Assembly (NCBI GenBank): GCA_026413225.1
Contig: CM048552.1
Coordinates: 826,001-890,000, forward strand
Source of the DNA: Otis tarda
Taxonomy: Eukaryota > Chordata > Aves > Otidiformes > Otididae
Reading direction: 5' to 3'
Length of the DNA: 64,000 nucleotides
The notes beneath the pieces are model-generated. The model worked only from the letters and a program-made list of their open reading frames with translations. It had not been told where the DNA came from and ran no database searches. Positions 24,618 through 64,000 of the stretch are shown in pieces; the first letter of the stretch is position 1, and every line of letters starts with the position of its first letter. The position numbers and the translations under genes were made by a program.

Positions 24618-25516
24618 TCGGTGACGAGTGGCGTCCCTCAGGGGTCCGTGCTGGGCCCGGCCCTGTTCAACGTCTTTGTCAGGACACGGACAGTGGGGTG
24701 GAGCGCACCCTCAGTGAGCTCCCCCACGACACCGAGCTGTGTGGTGCTGTCGACACGCTGGAGGGGAGGGATCCATCCAGGGGGACCTGGCCAGGCTGGA
24801 GAGGGGGGCCCGTGCCAACCTCATGCAGTTCAGCCAGGGCAAGGTCCTGCCCGTGGGTGGGGGCACTCCCAGCACAAATCCAGGCTGGGGGGGAACGGAT
24901 GGAGAGCAGCCCTGAGGAGAAGGACTGGGGGTGCTGGTGGGTGAGAAGCTCAACGTGAGCCGGCAACGGGCGCTGGCAGCCCAGAAACCAACGGCACCCT
25001 GGGCTGCGTCCCCAGCAGCGCGGGCAGCGGGCGAGGGAGGGGATTCTGCCCTTGGACGTGGAGGACATGGACCAACTGGAGGCCACGCAGATGCTGAGAG
25101 GGCTGGAGCAGCTCTGCTGTGAGGCCAGGCTGGGAGAGCTGGGGCTGTTCAGCCTGGAGCAGAGGAGGCTCCAGGGAGACCTGAGAGCGGCTCCCAGTGC
25201 CCAAAGGGGGCTGCAGGGAAGGTGGAAAAGGACTTTTTAGTAGGACCTGTAGCAACAGGACAAGGAGCAATGGGTTTAAGTTGGAAGAGAGTAGATTCAG
25301 ACTGGACATGAGGAAAAATTTTTACGCTGAGGGCGCTGGAGCACTGGCCCAGGGTGCCCAGAGAGGCGGTAGATGCCCCGTCCCTGGAAACATCCCAGGC
25401 CAGGTTGGCCGGGGCTCTGAGCACCCTGATCCGGTTGGAGATGTCCCTGCTCCTGGCAGGGGGTTGGGCTGGGTGGGCTGTAACGCTCCCTTCCCACCCA
25501 AACCATCCTGTGATGC
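24618..25516 (+). mobile_element. CR1 LINE fragment with end of reverse transcriptase
   Basis: Sense-orientation CR1 of about 0.9 kb. The left end translates to the reverse-transcriptase motif [19 protein letters not shown]; the frame is then lost, though remains of the FADDTELCG block ([11 protein letters not shown]) appear in another frame. It continues through the 3' region to the terminal acccaaaccatcctgtgatg. Frameshifted and non-functional. Confidence 0.93.
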
Positions 25517-63651
<38,135 letters not shown>

Positions 63652-64000
63652 GCCTGGCTTGGAGGAGCCGCTATTCCAGGCACAGAGGCTCCCGAGCCAC
63701 GGCGCGCGGAGCAGACGCAGCGCCCAGGCCCGGGCACGCGCGCCACGGCTGTGACTGACTGGCGAGGAGGAGGAGGAGGAGGTTGCCCTTCCTTCCCGTC
63801 TGCCACGGGTGCGCGGTGCTGGGGAGCCCGCGGCCACGCACCCCCGGGTGGCGGGGCAGGATGGGTGCGTTACGCTGTGGTAGGACGGCGGAGCGGGGGA
63901 TTTTTCGCGTTGAAGCAGGCTGGGGGCGCGGGCGGGAGCCTGTCCTGCTCTGTCCCCCCGGCCCGTCTGAGCCCTGTGGTTGCGGTGTCTGCTGCGCCGG
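63652..64000 (+). other. SBF1: SBF1 3' UTR (partial)
   Basis: Sequence after the TGA. It contains a short (GGA)n run at about 63764-63782. No AATAAA or ATTAAA poly(A) signal is seen before the window ends, so the transcript probably extends further. Confidence 0.7.
63764..63782 (+). repeat. (GGA)n microsatellite in 3' UTR
   Basis: About six GAG/GGA units roughly 115 bp after the SBF1 stop codon. Confidence 0.8.

Overview
The window looks like bird (sauropsid) genomic DNA. It is very GC- and CpG-rich, carries eleven fragments of CR1 LINE retrotransposons in both orientations, and holds one large multi-exon gene with GT-AG introns. The species cannot be told from the sequence. Nothing bacterial, viral or CRISPR-like was seen.

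The right-hand 34 kb (29711-63651, + strand) is almost all of SBF1 (SET-binding factor 1, also called MTMR5), from its second coding exon to the stop codon. I could place 42 coding exons whose reading phases all join, giving 1,920 residues in the window, plus one possible 24-nt microexon. The domain order is uDENN-cDENN-dDENN, a myotubularin-associated SBF2-type region, GRAM, a catalytically dead myotubularin phosphatase domain, a short charged helix and a C-terminal PH domain. The 3' UTR begins at 63652 and runs off the window. The exon for the first ~19 residues was not found.

The left-hand 29.7 kb contains no gene I can support. It is either a very long first intron of SBF1 or intron plus intergenic DNA. 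It holds five CR1 fragments, several short tandem repeats and, near 520-655, a CpG-rich promoter-like patch with an inverted CCAAT box, a perfect YY1 motif and a good splice donor. An ATG there would join SBF1 exon 2 in frame.

The more unusual points are: a possible microexon in the DENN region; three further frame-neutral exons that could be skipped; a splice acceptor whose pyrimidine tract comes from a CR1 copy; one GC-AG intron; and a pair of 98/101-identical direct repeats bracketing a CR1 insertion. Residue numbers below count from the first complete codon in the window (Ser, 29713), include the in-frame exons at 54725, 58661 and 59049, and leave out the microexon. Exon numbers assume a single upstream coding exon.
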